Positions 9,105-18,617 of a stretch of DNA of 64,000 nt are shown here, one piece after another (positions within the stretch are counted from its first letter, which is position 1; each line of letters starts with the position of its first letter). The notes under the pieces were generated by a model that was given only the letters and a program-made list of their open reading frames with translations, ran no database searches and was not told the DNA's origin. Origin of the DNA: Pseudomonas syringae (GTDB lineage Bacteria; Pseudomonadota; Gammaproteobacteria; Pseudomonadales; Pseudomonadaceae); contig NZ_JPQU01000035.1 in assembly GCF_000737245.1 (NCBI RefSeq), positions 1-64,000 on the forward strand. Reading direction: 5' to 3'. The translations under genes were made by a program, and so were the position numbers.

Positions 9105-9446
9105 GTGAATTTCCTTATCCATTAAGGTTGATCGGTGCCTCAGGTTGCGCCGTACGAGAATATTGGATCAATGGTAGGGCGCCTAGGTTAATTGCGAACC
9201 TGCATTTAGACGGTTTCACCTTGCACAGCTCGGCAATCTTGCACAGGGCGTGTCACTTGGGGGTATTGGAAGTAGGTTCGGTAAAATATAAAGCTCATTG
9301 CTATAGAAGGGTTTTTTGGCTCCTGTCTAAAGCTTGAAGGTGCTGGATTATTTTACTCTCGTGATAAGTAGAGTAGACGCTGATCTTGTTTATAAATTAA
9401 AAAACCCGCCGGCGCGGGTTTTTTTTGTTATGGGGGCGCTGATTTA
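9105..9446. other. Intergenic region with low GC
   Basis: The 342 bp between two minus-strand lipoprotein genes contain a strong terminator (9399-9426) and the promoter side of the DUF4410-like gene. It is clearly more AT-rich than the flanks. No supported ORF was found. Confidence 0.5.
9399..9426 (-). terminator. Terminator of the PEGA-like lipoprotein gene
   Basis: CCCGC and GCGGG enclose a CGGC tetraloop, flanked by A and T runs on both sides, so the hairpin can act in both directions. It lies about 20 bp after the leftward gene at 9447. Confidence 0.85.
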
Positions 9447-9914
9447 TTACTCGGTAACGGGTGTCACTGTTACTTCACCCCCAGGCATTTTCTTCGCAAC
9501 GGCTATTGGGTTCAGATTAGAGTTGATGCCCTCAGGCAGTCGATACATTGCCCCTGTCAGTGGGTCAACTATCAACATGCCTATCAGCCCGCCGAATACG
9601 ATATTACCCCAGTACCAACCATTCATTCTGGTGTTGAGAATCTCGGTGTTGGGCACGTAACCGTCCTTGCGATAGTTGACGGTGTACTTTTCCCCATCGA
9701 AATAACCGGCACCCGCTTTGAGGGTTACCTGATTGGGGGTCACACCGGAGCTGACTACCGAGCCTGCTTCGTTACTGATTTCGTAATTGGCCCCACTCGG
9801 TGCCGATGTTACCGACACAGGGTAGCGCGACTCGCTGACGATACTGGCACAGCCTGTAGCCGTCAGGACGGCAAATGTCAGAAAACATATTTTTACAAGT
9901 AAAACCAGGCGCAT
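9447..9914 (-). CDS. Small lipoprotein with PEGA-like domain
   Basis: A 155-residue predicted lipoprotein with signal peptide and lipobox ATGC near residue 22. The segment after it (PVSVTSAPSGANYEI and VTPNQVTLKAG) resembles PEGA-type beta domains, and a short hydrophobic stretch (GNIVFGGLIGMLIVDP) lies in the second half. The start at 9914 is chosen because GGAG is placed 6 nt upstream. Function unknown. Terminators bracket it, so it is monocistronic. Confidence 0.7.
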   Translation of the reverse strand: MRLVLLVKICFLTFAVLTATGCASIVSESRYPVSVTSAPSGANYEISNEAGSVVSSGVTPNQVTLKAGAGYFDGEKYTVNYRKDGYVPNTEILNTRMNGWYWGNIVFGGLIGMLIVDPLTGAMYRLPEGINSNLNPIAVAKKMPGGEVTVTPVTE

Positions 9915-10086
9915 TACGCACTCCATTGCTTAGTTTGATTTTGCGCGCGGATGGTATCAGTCGTAAGTTAGTTTCGATATGGGCGGCAGTGCTTATTTTC
10001 TGTGAATTGCCCTCGTTTTAATTGACGTCAAGAAACTTGGCGCATCTGAGTGTTTAACAGAGTGCCCATGTCGGCTTTCCTCATAT

Positions 10087-10123
10087 AAAAAGCCCCGTAG
10101 CTGAATCAGCTACGGGGCTTTTT
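10087..10123 (-). terminator. Strong bidirectional terminator after the MFS gene
   Basis: AAAAAGCCCCGTAGCTGA pairs perfectly with TCAGCTACGGGGCTTTTT (18 bp including the A/T runs, almost no loop). It lies 16 bp beyond the MFS stop codon. Confidence 0.9.
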
Positions 10124-10139
10124 AGTTTCTATAACTAGA

Positions 10140-11366
10140 TCAAGCCGGCTGTGCTGCCAAGTCATTACTGACATTCCGCCCAAGCACCAGCACCGTTACA
10201 AAACCACAGCCCACCAACGCAGTGGCGAGGCTGAGCAGCATGGCATTGCCCAGTTGGTCGACGATCATCCCGCCGAAGAATGAGCCCAGCGCAATGATCA
10301 CCTGGAACAAGGCGACGAATAGCGGCATGCCGCGTTCGACGTCCTTGGGGGCTACGACGAACATCCAGATGCTGGCGCAAGCCGGGAAGGCGCCGAAGGC
10401 GAAACCCCAGAGGCCGATCAGCATCACTGCGCCGGTCATGTGGGTGGCGAAGTAGGGGAACAGGGCGGTGCTGGTGCCGATCATCAGCGCGACCAACATC
10501 AGGGTGTAACGAACGCTGCGGTTGGCGGCGAAACCGGCAAAAATGTTACCCGCCACGCCAGCGATACCGAAGAGCAACAGCAACGAGCCAATGGTTGGGC
10601 CGTCAAAGCCTGAGCTGTATTTGAAGAATGGCGCGACATAGGTGTACGCCGCGAAGTGCGCCAGACCGATGAGCAATACGGCGATCAAGCCAACCCGAGC
10701 GCGTGGGTTATAAAACAGCGCAGGCAGATCCTTGATGCTAATGGCCTTTTCCGGCTTGAGTTGCGGCAGCAGGAAAATCTGCGCCAGTAGCACCGGGATG
10801 CCCATCAGCGCGGTGGCCAGGAAGGTCATGCGCCAGCCCATCAGGCCGCTCAGCCAAGTGCCGACAGGCACGCCCAGCACCGTGGCCAGGGTCACACCGA
10901 CCATGATGATCGAGGTAGCTTGGGCCACGCCCACTCCCTTGGGAGCCAGCCTGCCGCTAAGCGCGATGGCCGTGGCCCAGAAGCCGCCGATGCTTATGCC
11001 CAGCAACACACGACCCAACAGCAGCAGGTTGAAGTCGCTGGCGAAGGCCACCACCGAGTTGGCTATGATCATGATCAGCGTCAGGCCGATCAGCAGATAG
11101 CGTCGGTCCATGCCGCGAATGCCGACGGACAGCAAAGGCGCGGCGAGGGCGGCCATGATACCGGGCAGTGTCACCATCAGGCCGGCTCGGCCAGCGCTGA
11201 TGCCGAGGTCGCTGGCGACGTCGTTGAGTACGCCTACCGGGAGGAACTCACTGGTGACCAGGGCGAAGGCGCCCACCGCGACCGAAAGAATCGCCAGCCA
11301 CTGCTGTTTGACGCTTTGCTGATTATGTTCGGGTAGGCCGCGAGGGGCCTGGCTTGCGGTTGGCAT
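10140..11366 (-). CDS. MFS efflux transporter, DHA1 family
   Basis: A 408-residue, 12-helix major facilitator protein. The first helix carries the SEFLPVGVL pattern, the 2-3 loop has GMDRRYLL, and helix 4 has LGRVLLGISIGGFW, as in the DHA1 drug, arabinose or nucleoside (AraJ, NepI) exporters. Substrate is not predictable. An upstream extension to 11447 is in frame but unlike the family, so the ATG at 11366 is used; its ribosome site is weak. It stands alone with a strong terminator. Confidence 0.85.
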   Translation of the reverse strand: MPTASQAPRGLPEHNQQSVKQQWLAILSVAVGAFALVTSEFLPVGVLNDVASDLGISAGRAGLMVTLPGIMAALAAPLLSVGIRGMDRRYLLIGLTLIMIIANSVVAFASDFNLLLLGRVLLGISIGGFWATAIALSGRLAPKGVGVAQATSIIMVGVTLATVLGVPVGTWLSGLMGWRMTFLATALMGIPVLLAQIFLLPQLKPEKAISIKDLPALFYNPRARVGLIAVLLIGLAHFAAYTYVAPFFKYSSGFDGPTIGSLLLLFGIAGVAGNIFAGFAANRSVRYTLMLVALMIGTSTALFPYFATHMTGAVMLIGLWGFAFGAFPACASIWMFVVAPKDVERGMPLFVALFQVIIALGSFFGGMIVDQLGNAMLLSLATALVGCGFVTVLVLGRNVSNDLAAQPA

Positions 11367-11553
11367 GTATGGAAATCCGGGGTGAAGGTCACCTGAGATC
11401 AGGCGAGGGGGAAATTTGATGGCGATTATAGGAACCGGTGTCGACAATCGGGCAGGCGGTCGATTCGATAGTAATCATCAGTGCCATCGATGTGTTGCAT
11501 CGAAGTCCAGCTGCGCTGGGTATTGCGGGAGCGACCCTTCTTGAGAAGGCAGG

Positions 11554-11745
11554 TCAGTTGAACGATCCATACTTGGACGGTTTCGAGTAACACCCTGGCT
11601 GATTAGGCGGGGTGGCCTCGCAAGAGATGTTGGGCCGTCCGTCCATGTCTGCCTTGCCGCCGCCTCGCCCATCGCCCTGACTGTATGCGCTGCAGCCAGT
11701 GATTATCAGCAAAGCCAATGCGGCCATTACTGCTCGAATATCCAT
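11554..11745 (-). CDS. Small lipoprotein of unknown function
   Basis: A 63-residue product with a signal peptide and lipobox ITGC (Cys18), then a short glycine-rich, polar tail with two further cysteines. GGAGG stands at good spacing before the ATG, supporting real translation. No known family was recognised. Confidence 0.65.
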   Translation of the reverse strand: MDIRAVMAALALLIITGCSAYSQGDGRGGGKADMDGRPNISCEATPPNQPGCYSKPSKYGSFN

Positions 11746-12084
11746 TTTCGTGTGCCTCCAAAAAAGCCGAGATTAATCACCATCCGCTATTGAGCAAGTT
11801 TTTTTTCGTTGTTGCGTGTTGCAGATCACCTTTGGGGGGGAAGTTAGCCCACCAGACACTGGGCTCGGAATGCGGCCTTGGCGCCGGTCGAGACCTTCGA
11901 TTTCTGCAGATGAGGCGTCCTTCTCAGATGGCAGGTGCGCAGGTTGACAGTCAAAACGGTGAGCAGTAAATATCTACCGCAGCGGCCAAATGGAATTGGC
12001 GGAAAATGAGCGTTCAGCCCGCAGATACTATCTAGGGCACGTTCAGAGCGACGAATAACTCGGTGCTCATTTCAGGAACAATCC
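11746..12084. other. Intergenic region, no feature recognised
   Basis: These 339 bp lie between divergent small genes. A T run and a G run occur near 11801-11840. No ORF with a good ribosome site, repeat or hairpin terminator was seen. Confidence 0.4.
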
Positions 12085-12345
12085 ATGCAGGGACACGCTA
12101 TGAGTCATGCCGAGATCGAAAAAATTCAAGCTGAGAACAACAAGCTGTTAGCCGAAGCGCTCAAGCTCGCTATGGAGGCCGACAAGCTCGATATTGAGAG
12201 GCGTAAGCTCGTTGCCGAGGCGGACAAACTCAAAACCGAAACTGGAAAAATGAGCCTCGAAATATTCTGGTATCCCGTTGTCATTGCCATCGGCATGTTT
12301 GGCACGGCGGCCACGGTTACCGCGCTGATCATCAAATTTTTGTAG
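12085..12345 (+). CDS. Small coiled-coil protein with C-terminal membrane helix
   Basis: The 86-residue product has a long charged helix built of near-repeats (LLAEALKL, AMEADKLDIERRKL, VAEADKLKTET), then one hydrophobic segment (IFWYPVVIAIGMFGTAATVTALIIKFL) ending at the C terminus, so it is probably tail-anchored with the coiled coil in the cytoplasm. Two starts are possible: 12085 (AGGA upstream) and 12100 (AGGGA upstream). No family or function was recognised. Confidence 0.65.
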   Translation: MQGHAMSHAEIEKIQAENNKLLAEALKLAMEADKLDIERRKLVAEADKLKTETGKMSLEIFWYPVVIAIGMFGTAATVTALIIKFL

Positions 12346-12352
12346 GTATCGG

Positions 12353-12372
12353 CCGCGCCAATGCGCGGTTTC
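12353..12372 (+). terminator. Possible weak terminator
   Basis: CCGCGC and GCGCGG enclose CAAT, followed by TTTCC. It lies just after the small membrane protein. The stem is short and the T run is poor. Confidence 0.4.
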
Positions 12373-12378
12373 CTGGAT

Positions 12379-13029
12379 TCAACCGCTCACCAATCCCAAC
12401 CCACCAGCATCAATCACCACCGTCACCCCTTCATAGCTCGCCAACGTCCCATGCTGCGTATCCATCTCATGCTCATGGGTCGCAGTGATCACCATCACGC
12501 TGGCCCCCGCAGCTTCTGCCGCTGCAATGCCCGCCGGCGCATCTTCAAACACCAGGCAGTCTTTCGGATCGACGCCCAGGCGTTTGGCTGCGAGCAGAAA
12601 GCATTCGGGAGCAGGTTTGCCCTGGCTGACGTCTTCGGCCGTGACGATATTGATCGGCAATTCCAGGCCTGCGGCTTTCAGTCGGGCTTCGGCAAGGGCG
12701 CGGGGTGCTGAGGTGACGATGGCCCAGCGCTCCGGCGGCAGCGAGGCGAGAAGGCGGGCGGCGTCGGCGACCTCAATGACGCCTTCCACGTCGTAGATTT
12801 CGGCCTGGGAAATGACTGCGGCTTCCAGTTCCGCATCGACGCCTGGCAGGTTCAGGTTGCGGATGGTGTCGATGCTGCGGACGCCGTGGATAGTGGGCAG
12901 GAAGGATTTGACGTCCAGGCCATGGCGTTCAGCCCAGTGGGTCCAGACCCGTTCGGCGGCGACGATGGAGTTAAGCAGCGTGCCGTCCATGTCGAACAGA
13001 AAGGCAGAGAAGCGGCGGTTGGTGAGCAT
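12379..13029 (-). CDS. HAD-superfamily phosphatase (sugar phosphatase-like)
   Basis: A 216-residue HAD hydrolase with motif I FDMDGTLLNS (Asp13, Asp15), motif II VTSAPR, motif III lysine in GKPAPE, and motif IV VFEDAPAGIAAA. The helical cap after motif I and overall pattern resemble the YfbT/DOG-type phosphatases acting on sugar or glycerol phosphates. It is transcribed leftward, divergent from the malic enzyme. Exact substrate unknown. Confidence 0.88.
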   Translation of the reverse strand: MLTNRRFSAFLFDMDGTLLNSIVAAERVWTHWAERHGLDVKSFLPTIHGVRSIDTIRNLNLPGVDAELEAAVISQAEIYDVEGVIEVADAARLLASLPPERWAIVTSAPRALAEARLKAAGLELPINIVTAEDVSQGKPAPECFLLAAKRLGVDPKDCLVFEDAPAGIAAAEAAGASVMVITATHEHEMDTQHGTLASYEGVTVVIDAGGLGLVSG

Positions 13030-13390
13030 GGGTTACCTCGATTGGAAGGGGATTACCTGTAGCCACTGGCTGTAGATTGCGAAAGAATTTTCCCCGACTA
13101 ACCGGAGTTCGCAGCCTGCGGCAGCTCCTACAGGGGCAACAATATTTAGTGACAATTCAAAGTTTATCCAGCACCGACGGGCGCGACGACTTCCTTTTTT
13201 GCCATCCTTTCGCCATGTAGTAGCGGCAAATTGTCGCAACACGATTTTGCGCGAGTAAGATATGCAGCTTGATTTCACGACCCCGATTTTTTCGGGGCTG
13301 GCCCTGATGCGCTCCGCGAGGAGATTCCGGGTTGCCTGCCTCGGCTGTACGGACTGAACACGAGTAGACGAGAAAAGGCGATAACTGAAA
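13030..13390. other. Divergent region upstream of malic enzyme
   Basis: These 361 bp hold a REP-like element (13103-13128, GGAGTTCGCAGCCTGCGGCAGC) and, closer to the malic enzyme gene, a small hairpin CCCCGA-TTTTT-TCGGGG (13281-13297) about 95 bp before the start codon that could be part of a leader. No ORF is supported. Confidence 0.5.
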
Positions 13391-15079
13391 ATGACCAAGA
13401 CTTCGCGACCTTTATACATTTCCTATGCTGGCCCTTCGCTGCTGGAAATGCCCCTGTTGAATAAAGGCAGTGCTTTTACCCCGCAAGAGCGGGTCGAGTT
13501 CAACCTGATCGGGCTGCTGCCGCAAAACGTAGAGACGATCGAGGAACAAGTCACGCGGGTTTACAGCCAGTACCAGCAATGCGCCAGTGATCTGGACAAG
13601 CATATCTACCTGCGTTCGATTCAGGACAACAACGAAACGTTGTTCTTCCGCCTGCTGGATTCGCATCTCGACGAGATGCTGCCGATCATCTACACGCCGA
13701 CCGTGGGGCAGGCGTGTCAGGAATTCTCCAAGATCTACCGCACACACCGTGGTCTGTTCATTTCCTATCCGGAACGCGACCGCATCGATGACATCCTGCG
13801 CAGCGCTACCAAGGATCGCATCAAGATCATCGTGGTAACGGACAGCGAACGCATTCTGGGTCTGGGCGACCAGGGCATCGGCGGTATGGGCATTCCTATT
13901 GGCAAGTTGTCGCTGTACACCGCTTGTGGCGGGATCAGCCCGGCTTACACGCTGCCTATCGTGCTGGACGTCGGCACCAACAACCAGGAACTGCTCGACG
14001 ACCCGATGTACATGGGCTGGCGCAACAAGCGGGTGACGGGCAAGGAATACGAAGATTTCGTCGCCCTGTTCATCGAAGCAGTGCAGCGTCGCTGGCCGGA
14101 CGTGCTGTTGCAGTTCGAAGACTTCGCCCAGACCAACGCCATGCCGTTGCTGGAGAAGTACCGCGACCAGTTGTGCTGTTTCAACGATGACATTCAGGGC
14201 ACCGCATCGGTTGCGGTGGGCACCTTGCTCGCAGCGTGCAAAGCCAAGAACGAAACCCTCGGTCAGCAGCGCGTGGTGTTCCTCGGCGCGGGTTCCGCTG
14301 GTTGCGGTATCGCCGAACACATCATCGCCGCCATGGTGATTGAAGGCCTGAGCGAAGCGGAAGCCCGCAAGCGGGTGATGATGGTTGATCGTTTCGGTCT
14401 GCTTACTGACAGCATGGACAACCTGCTGGACTTCCAGAAAAACCTGGCCCAGAAGGCGGGCGAGGTGGCGGGCTGGTCGAGCGGCGAGGGCTACCCGGAA
14501 TTGCTGGATGTGGTGAGCAACGGCAAACCTACGGTTCTGATCGGGGTATCCGGCCAGCGTGGGCTGTTCACCGAGCAGGTTATCCGCGAGATGCACAAGC
14601 ATTGCGCCAAGCCGCTGGTGATGCCGTTGTCCAACCCGACTTCGAAAGTTGAGGTCACGCCACAGGAAGTGCTGACCTGGACCAATGGCGATGCGTTGGT
14701 GGCAACCGGTAGTCCATTTGCTCCGGTTACTGTAGGCGACCGCACGTTCCACATCGCTCAGTGCAATAACTCTTACATCTTCCCTGGCATTGGCCTGGGT
14801 GTGATCGCGGCAAAAGCCACGCGCATCTCCGACAAAATGCTGATGGCTGCTTCCAATGCGCTGGCTGAATGCTCACCAATGGTCACCGGCAAGGGCGATG
14901 CAGTACTGCCGCCCTTGACGGAGATTCAGGAAGTCAGCAAGAAGATCGCCTTGGCGGTGGCTAAACAGGCTCAGGCCGATGGCGTGGCGCTGGAAACCAC
15001 CGAAGAGTTTCTGGTGGAAGCGATCCAGCGTAACTTCTGGCAGCCGAACTACCGGGCATATCGTCGCAGCGCGGTCTGA
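13391..15079 (+). CDS. maeA: NAD-dependent malic enzyme
   Basis: The 562-residue protein is the large (non-fused) malic enzyme type related to E. coli MaeA/SfcA (about 565 aa). It converts malate to pyruvate, CO2 and NADH. Visible signatures are YTPTVGQAC, the metal and malate site [12 protein letters not shown] and [11 protein letters not shown], and the Rossmann motif [12 protein letters not shown]. It is monocistronic, with a strong terminator downstream. Confidence 0.95.
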   Translation: MTKTSRPLYISYAGPSLLEMPLLNKGSAFTPQERVEFNLIGLLPQNVETIEEQVTRVYSQYQQCASDLDKHIYLRSIQDNNETLFFRLLDSHLDEMLPIIYTPTVGQACQEFSKIYRTHRGLFISYPERDRIDDILRSATKDRIKIIVVTDSERILGLGDQGIGGMGIPIGKLSLYTACGGISPAYTLPIVLDVGTNNQELLDDPMYMGWRNKRVTGKEYEDFVALFIEAVQRRWPDVLLQFEDFAQTNAMPLLEKYRDQLCCFNDDIQGTASVAVGTLLAACKAKNETLGQQRVVFLGAGSAGCGIAEHIIAAMVIEGLSEAEARKRVMMVDRFGLLTDSMDNLLDFQKNLAQKAGEVAGWSSGEGYPELLDVVSNGKPTVLIGVSGQRGLFTEQVIREMHKHCAKPLVMPLSNPTSKVEVTPQEVLTWTNGDALVATGSPFAPVTVGDRTFHIAQCNNSYIFPGIGLGVIAAKATRISDKMLMAASNALAECSPMVTGKGDAVLPPLTEIQEVSKKIALAVAKQAQADGVALETTEEFLVEAIQRNFWQPNYRAYRRSAV

Positions 15080-15101
15080 TCGCGGGCTGATGAGTTAGCC
15101 G

Positions 15102-15137
15102 AAAGCCGCGACATGCCCGCATGTCGCGGCTTTTTTG
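15102..15137 (+). terminator. Terminator of malic enzyme gene
   Basis: AAAGCCGCGACAT pairs with ATGTCGCGGCTTT, ending in six T. It lies 23 bp after the stop codon. Confidence 0.9.
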
Positions 15138-15230
15138 TGGAAACATAGTTGCCTGTTTGAAATGCAATCCTTTGTGGGAGCGGTGCTTGGTCTGAGATTG
15201 CACTCCACCTCATAACACAGGAGCCCGACA

Positions 15231-15866
15231 TTGGAAGGATTCAACGACACCGACGCCGAGCAGATCAGCGCCTTCAACGCCGCCTTGAAAACCCTGCTGC
15301 AAACCAGGCCTGCCAAGCCCGTCACAGGCGAGCCACTGTATTTCAACGTCCTGCCAACCCCGCTGGGCCTGATGTTGGCCATGGCGGAACGGCGCGGTCT
15401 GGTGATGCTTGAATTCCTGGATCGGCCGATCCTGATGCGCGAAGTGGAAGAGTTGCGCAGCCGCTATGGCTATCTGATTGGCGCCGGGGAGCATGCGCAT
15501 TTGTTGCAGATATCAGACGAGTTGAGACGCTATTTCGCCGGCAGTCTGACCCGCTTTGAAGTCCCTCTGCACACGCCCGGCAGTATTTTTCAGAATCAGG
15601 TGTGGGAAGCGTTACGTCAGGTGCCGTATGGCACGACCTGCACTTATGGCGAAATCGCCCTGCTGCTGGGTAAGCCCGGAGCCAGTCGCGCTGTAGGACT
15701 GGCCAACGGCAGCAATCGCATGTCCATCGTTCTGCCGTGCCATCGGGTAATTGGCGCCGATGGTTCATTGACCGGCTATGGAGGTGGCAAGGCTCGCAAG
15801 GAGTTCCTGCTGCGCCTGGAGCGGGTGACGTTGCAGATTGCCGAGCAAGGTCAGTTGGCATTCTGA
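15231..15866 (+). CDS. Methylated-DNA--protein-cysteine S-methyltransferase (Ogt-like)
   Basis: A 211-residue suicide repair enzyme that transfers O6-alkyl groups from guanine to its own cysteine. The active site PCHRV has Cys170, and the DNA-binding helix region VPYGTTCTYGEIA precedes it. It begins at a TTG with AGGAG seven bases upstream; no better ATG exists nearby. The N-terminal 35 residues extend beyond the usual Ogt domain. No Ada-type regulatory domain is present. Confidence 0.9.
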   Translation: MEGFNDTDAEQISAFNAALKTLLQTRPAKPVTGEPLYFNVLPTPLGLMLAMAERRGLVMLEFLDRPILMREVEELRSRYGYLIGAGEHAHLLQISDELRRYFAGSLTRFEVPLHTPGSIFQNQVWEALRQVPYGTTCTYGEIALLLGKPGASRAVGLANGSNRMSIVLPCHRVIGADGSLTGYGGGKARKEFLLRLERVTLQIAEQGQLAF

Positions 15867-16010
15867 ACAACCAGGGGATCCGATCAGCGGTCATTTTTGC
15901 CCTGAGATAGCTGCACACCTTAGATGAAGATGTTCAACACTTGCAGGACAGATGCGCGGTATGGGCCGATGGCGATATATACTGCGCGCCATTCTTCAAG
16001 GGAGAGCCGT

Positions 16011-17144
16011 GTGGCCATCGATATTCACTGGATTCGCGACGACGACAGCCTCGCCCTGCATTGCGCTCAGTGGCAGTCACTGCCCTTTGTCGCCCTCGAC
16101 ACCGAGTTCATGCGGGTCGACACTTTTTACCCGATCGCGGCGCTGCTGCAGATCGGAGACGGTTCCAAGGCCTGGCTGATCGACCCGTTATTGATCAAAG
16201 ACTGGCGGCCCTTGTCGGCGCTGCTGGAAAACCCTGACGTTATCAAGGTAGTTCACGCTTGTAGCGAGGACCTGGAAGTCTTGTTGCGCCTGACCGGCAG
16301 CCTGCCGGTGCCGCTGTTCGACACCCAGCTGGCCGCCGCGTACCTGAACATCGGCTTCTCGATGGGCTACTCGCGTCTGGTGCAGGAGGTCTTGAGCATC
16401 GACCTGCCCAAGGGCGAAACCCGCTCGGACTGGTTGCAGCGTCCACTGTCCGAAACCCAGATCAGTTATGCCGCGGAAGATGCCGTGCATCTGGCCGAGC
16501 TGTACAGCATTCTGCGTCCGCGCCTCTCGGAAGAAAAGTACGCCTGGCTGCTGGAGGATGGTGCCGAACTGGTCGCCAATCTGCGCCGCGAGGTCGACCC
16601 TTACGAGGTGTATCGCGACGCCAAGCTGGCCTGGAAACTGTCCCGTGCGCAACTGGCAGTCCTGCGCGAACTGTGCGCCTGGCGTGAACGCGAAGCCCGC
16701 GCGCGCAACGTGCCGCGCAATCGCATCATCCGTGAGCACTCCCTGTGGCCGCTGGCCAGAACCCAGCCGGACAACCTCGCAGCGCTGGCCAAGATCGACG
16801 ACATGCACCCTAAAACGGTCCGTCAGGATGGCGAATTTATCCTCGACTTGATCAAGAACTCAGGCAACCTGCCGCCGGAACAATGGCCGGCCGCCTTACC
16901 TGAGCCCTTGCCGATCGAGGCTGCGGCGGTACTCAAAACCCTGCGTGCCACCGGCCAGCGCTATGCCGAACAGCTGGATATGGCGCCGGAGTTGATGCTG
17001 CGTAAAAAGACCCTCGAAGCCGTACTCAAAACCGGCTTCCCTGATGGGCCCTATCATTTGCCCGATTCGCTGCGTGGCTGGCGCCGCGAGCTGATGGGCC
17101 AGGCATTGCTCGACAGCCTGGCCAACGCCGGAGAACAGCCTTGA
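16011..17144 (+). CDS. rnd: Ribonuclease D
   Basis: A 377-residue DEDD-family 3'-5' exoribonuclease that trims tRNA and other RNAs. The first exonuclease motif is [11 protein letters not shown], the second is [11 protein letters not shown], and [13 protein letters not shown] gives the third; an HRDC domain follows at about 210-285. The GTG at 16011 is chosen because GGGAGAG lies just upstream and the protein then starts like other Pseudomonas RNase D; an ATG at 15924 would add 29 unrelated residues. Its end overlaps the next gene by 4 bp. Confidence 0.93.
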   Translation: MAIDIHWIRDDDSLALHCAQWQSLPFVALDTEFMRVDTFYPIAALLQIGDGSKAWLIDPLLIKDWRPLSALLENPDVIKVVHACSEDLEVLLRLTGSLPVPLFDTQLAAAYLNIGFSMGYSRLVQEVLSIDLPKGETRSDWLQRPLSETQISYAAEDAVHLAELYSILRPRLSEEKYAWLLEDGAELVANLRREVDPYEVYRDAKLAWKLSRAQLAVLRELCAWREREARARNVPRNRIIREHSLWPLARTQPDNLAALAKIDDMHPKTVRQDGEFILDLIKNSGNLPPEQWPAALPEPLPIEAAAVLKTLRATGQRYAEQLDMAPELMLRKKTLEAVLKTGFPDGPYHLPDSLRGWRRELMGQALLDSLANAGEQP

Positions 17145-17434
17145 AACGTATTTGTTCGATTTACCACAGCAGCAAGCGCAACGGCATGTACCTGTACGTG
17201 CTCAAAAGCGATGAGCTCAAACGCGTCCCACCTGAGTTGATGACAGCCTTCGGCAAAGCGCGGCATGCCTTCGATCTGGTCCTGAGCCCGGAGCGTGCAT
17301 TGGCCCGTGAGGATATCAACCTTGTGCTGGCGAACCTCGAAAAGCAGGGCTACCACCTGCAGATGCCGCCGGCGGAAGACGAGTACATCGAGCACCTTCC
17401 CGAAGAGCTGCTGCGCCGCAACGACCCGATGTAA
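17141..17434 (+). CDS. YcgL-domain protein
   Basis: A 97-residue protein of the YcgL family (small alpha/beta fold, function unknown), starting [17 protein letters not shown]. It begins at a TTG that overlaps the rnd stop (TTGA), indicating translational coupling. Pairing of rnd with ycgL is, as I recall, conserved in Pseudomonas, suggesting a shared role in RNA turnover. Confidence 0.9.
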   Translation: MKRICSIYHSSKRNGMYLYVLKSDELKRVPPELMTAFGKARHAFDLVLSPERALAREDINLVLANLEKQGYHLQMPPAEDEYIEHLPEELLRRNDPM

Positions 17435-17542
17435 GCAGTTGACCCCACCCAGGGTAAAAGGCCGTTGCTGACGTATTCGACGCGGATCTGACCGCGCTCC
17501 GCCAGTCTTCGGCCGCATGTCCAGTTTTTAAGGTTTTAAGCC

Positions 17543-18475
17543 ATGCGCGTTCTGATTGCCGAAAACGATTATCCGACTTATACCCAACTGCTGCGCGAGG
17601 CGGCTCCGGAGCTTGAGGTTCTAAGCACCGGTGATTCTGCCGAGCTGTCCCGATTGGCTGCCGATTGCCCAATCTGGCTGGGTCAGCCTGACCTGTTGGC
17701 CAATCTGCTGCGTCAGGGCCACATTCCGACATGGATGCAATCAACCTGGGCAGGTATCACGCCGCTTTTGGCTGACGGACTGCCTCAGGATTACCGCCTG
17801 ACCCGTGCGGTGGGCATCTTTGGTCAGGTCATGGCCGAGTTCGTGCTGACTTACATGCTGGGCCATGAGCGCGAAGTGCTGGCGCGTCTGGTCAGCCAGG
17901 TGGAGCGCAAGTGGGATAACCGTCCGGGCCACAGTCTGGCAGGACGCAAGGCATTGATCGTCGGGGCGGGTGATATCGGGCTTAGCGTCGCGCAATTTCT
18001 CGCGCCATTCGGTGTGCAGGTCTACGGCATTGCTTCAAGCGCTCGCAGTCAGGCGCCATTTGTCGAAGTCGGCACCATGGATGATCTGCCGCGTCTGGTA
18101 GGGGAGGTGGACTACGTCATCAACCTGCTGCCTAACACGCCACAAACCCATGACCTGTACGACGCGAAGATGTTCGCCAGATTCAAGCCCACCGGCCTGT
18201 TCATCAACGTAGGTCGCGGTGTCGCGGTGGTAGATGCGGATCTGGTGGAAGCACTCAAGGAAGGCCATCTGGCGGGCGCGGTGATCGACGTCTGCCGACA
18301 GGAGCCGCTGCCGCAACGCCATCCGTTCTGGACCGCCTGGGGTCTGTTGCTGACCGGTCACAGCTCTGCACCCACCTCGCCGGTTGCGATGGTTGGGCTG
18401 TTCCTGGAAAACCTCAAGGCGTTCGCCGCGGGTGAAAAACTGCGCGGGGAAGTGGATTTCTCGCGGGGGTATTGA
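17543..18475 (+). CDS. D-2-hydroxyacid dehydrogenase
   Basis: A 310-residue NAD(P)-dependent dehydrogenase of the GhrA/PdxB-like superfamily. The cofactor motif is VGAGDIG, catalytic Arg lies in NVGRGVAVVD, Glu in CRQEPLP, and His in LTGHSSAP. Such enzymes reduce glyoxylate, hydroxypyruvate or other 2-oxoacids; substrate not determined. It follows YcgL after 108 bp. Confidence 0.88.
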   Translation: MRVLIAENDYPTYTQLLREAAPELEVLSTGDSAELSRLAADCPIWLGQPDLLANLLRQGHIPTWMQSTWAGITPLLADGLPQDYRLTRAVGIFGQVMAEFVLTYMLGHEREVLARLVSQVERKWDNRPGHSLAGRKALIVGAGDIGLSVAQFLAPFGVQVYGIASSARSQAPFVEVGTMDDLPRLVGEVDYVINLLPNTPQTHDLYDAKMFARFKPTGLFINVGRGVAVVDADLVEALKEGHLAGAVIDVCRQEPLPQRHPFWTAWGLLLTGHSSAPTSPVAMVGLFLENLKAFAAGEKLRGEVDFSRGY

Positions 18476-18499
18476 GCTTTAACGTCCGACGGTAAAACA

Positions 18500-18592
18500 T
18501 GTGGGACCGGCTTTAGCCGGGAAGAGGGCATTACGAACGACATTGATGTGTCGATCGTACTTCCCCCTTCGCGAATGAATTCGCTCCCACAG
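18500..18592. repeat. Mixed REP pair
   Basis: The left arm (TGTGGGACCGGCTTTAGCCGGG) belongs to a different family from the right arm (TTCGCGAATGAATTCGCTCCCACA), so the doublet looks like a hybrid of two REP types. It lies between convergent genes. Confidence 0.7.
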
Positions 18593-18617
18593 GTATGTAT
18601 TCAGGGCCTACATCGGC

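Noticed and set aside
13412..14752. 446-residue antisense ORF across malic enzyme
   Set aside because: Shadow of a well-supported gene, with unnatural composition.
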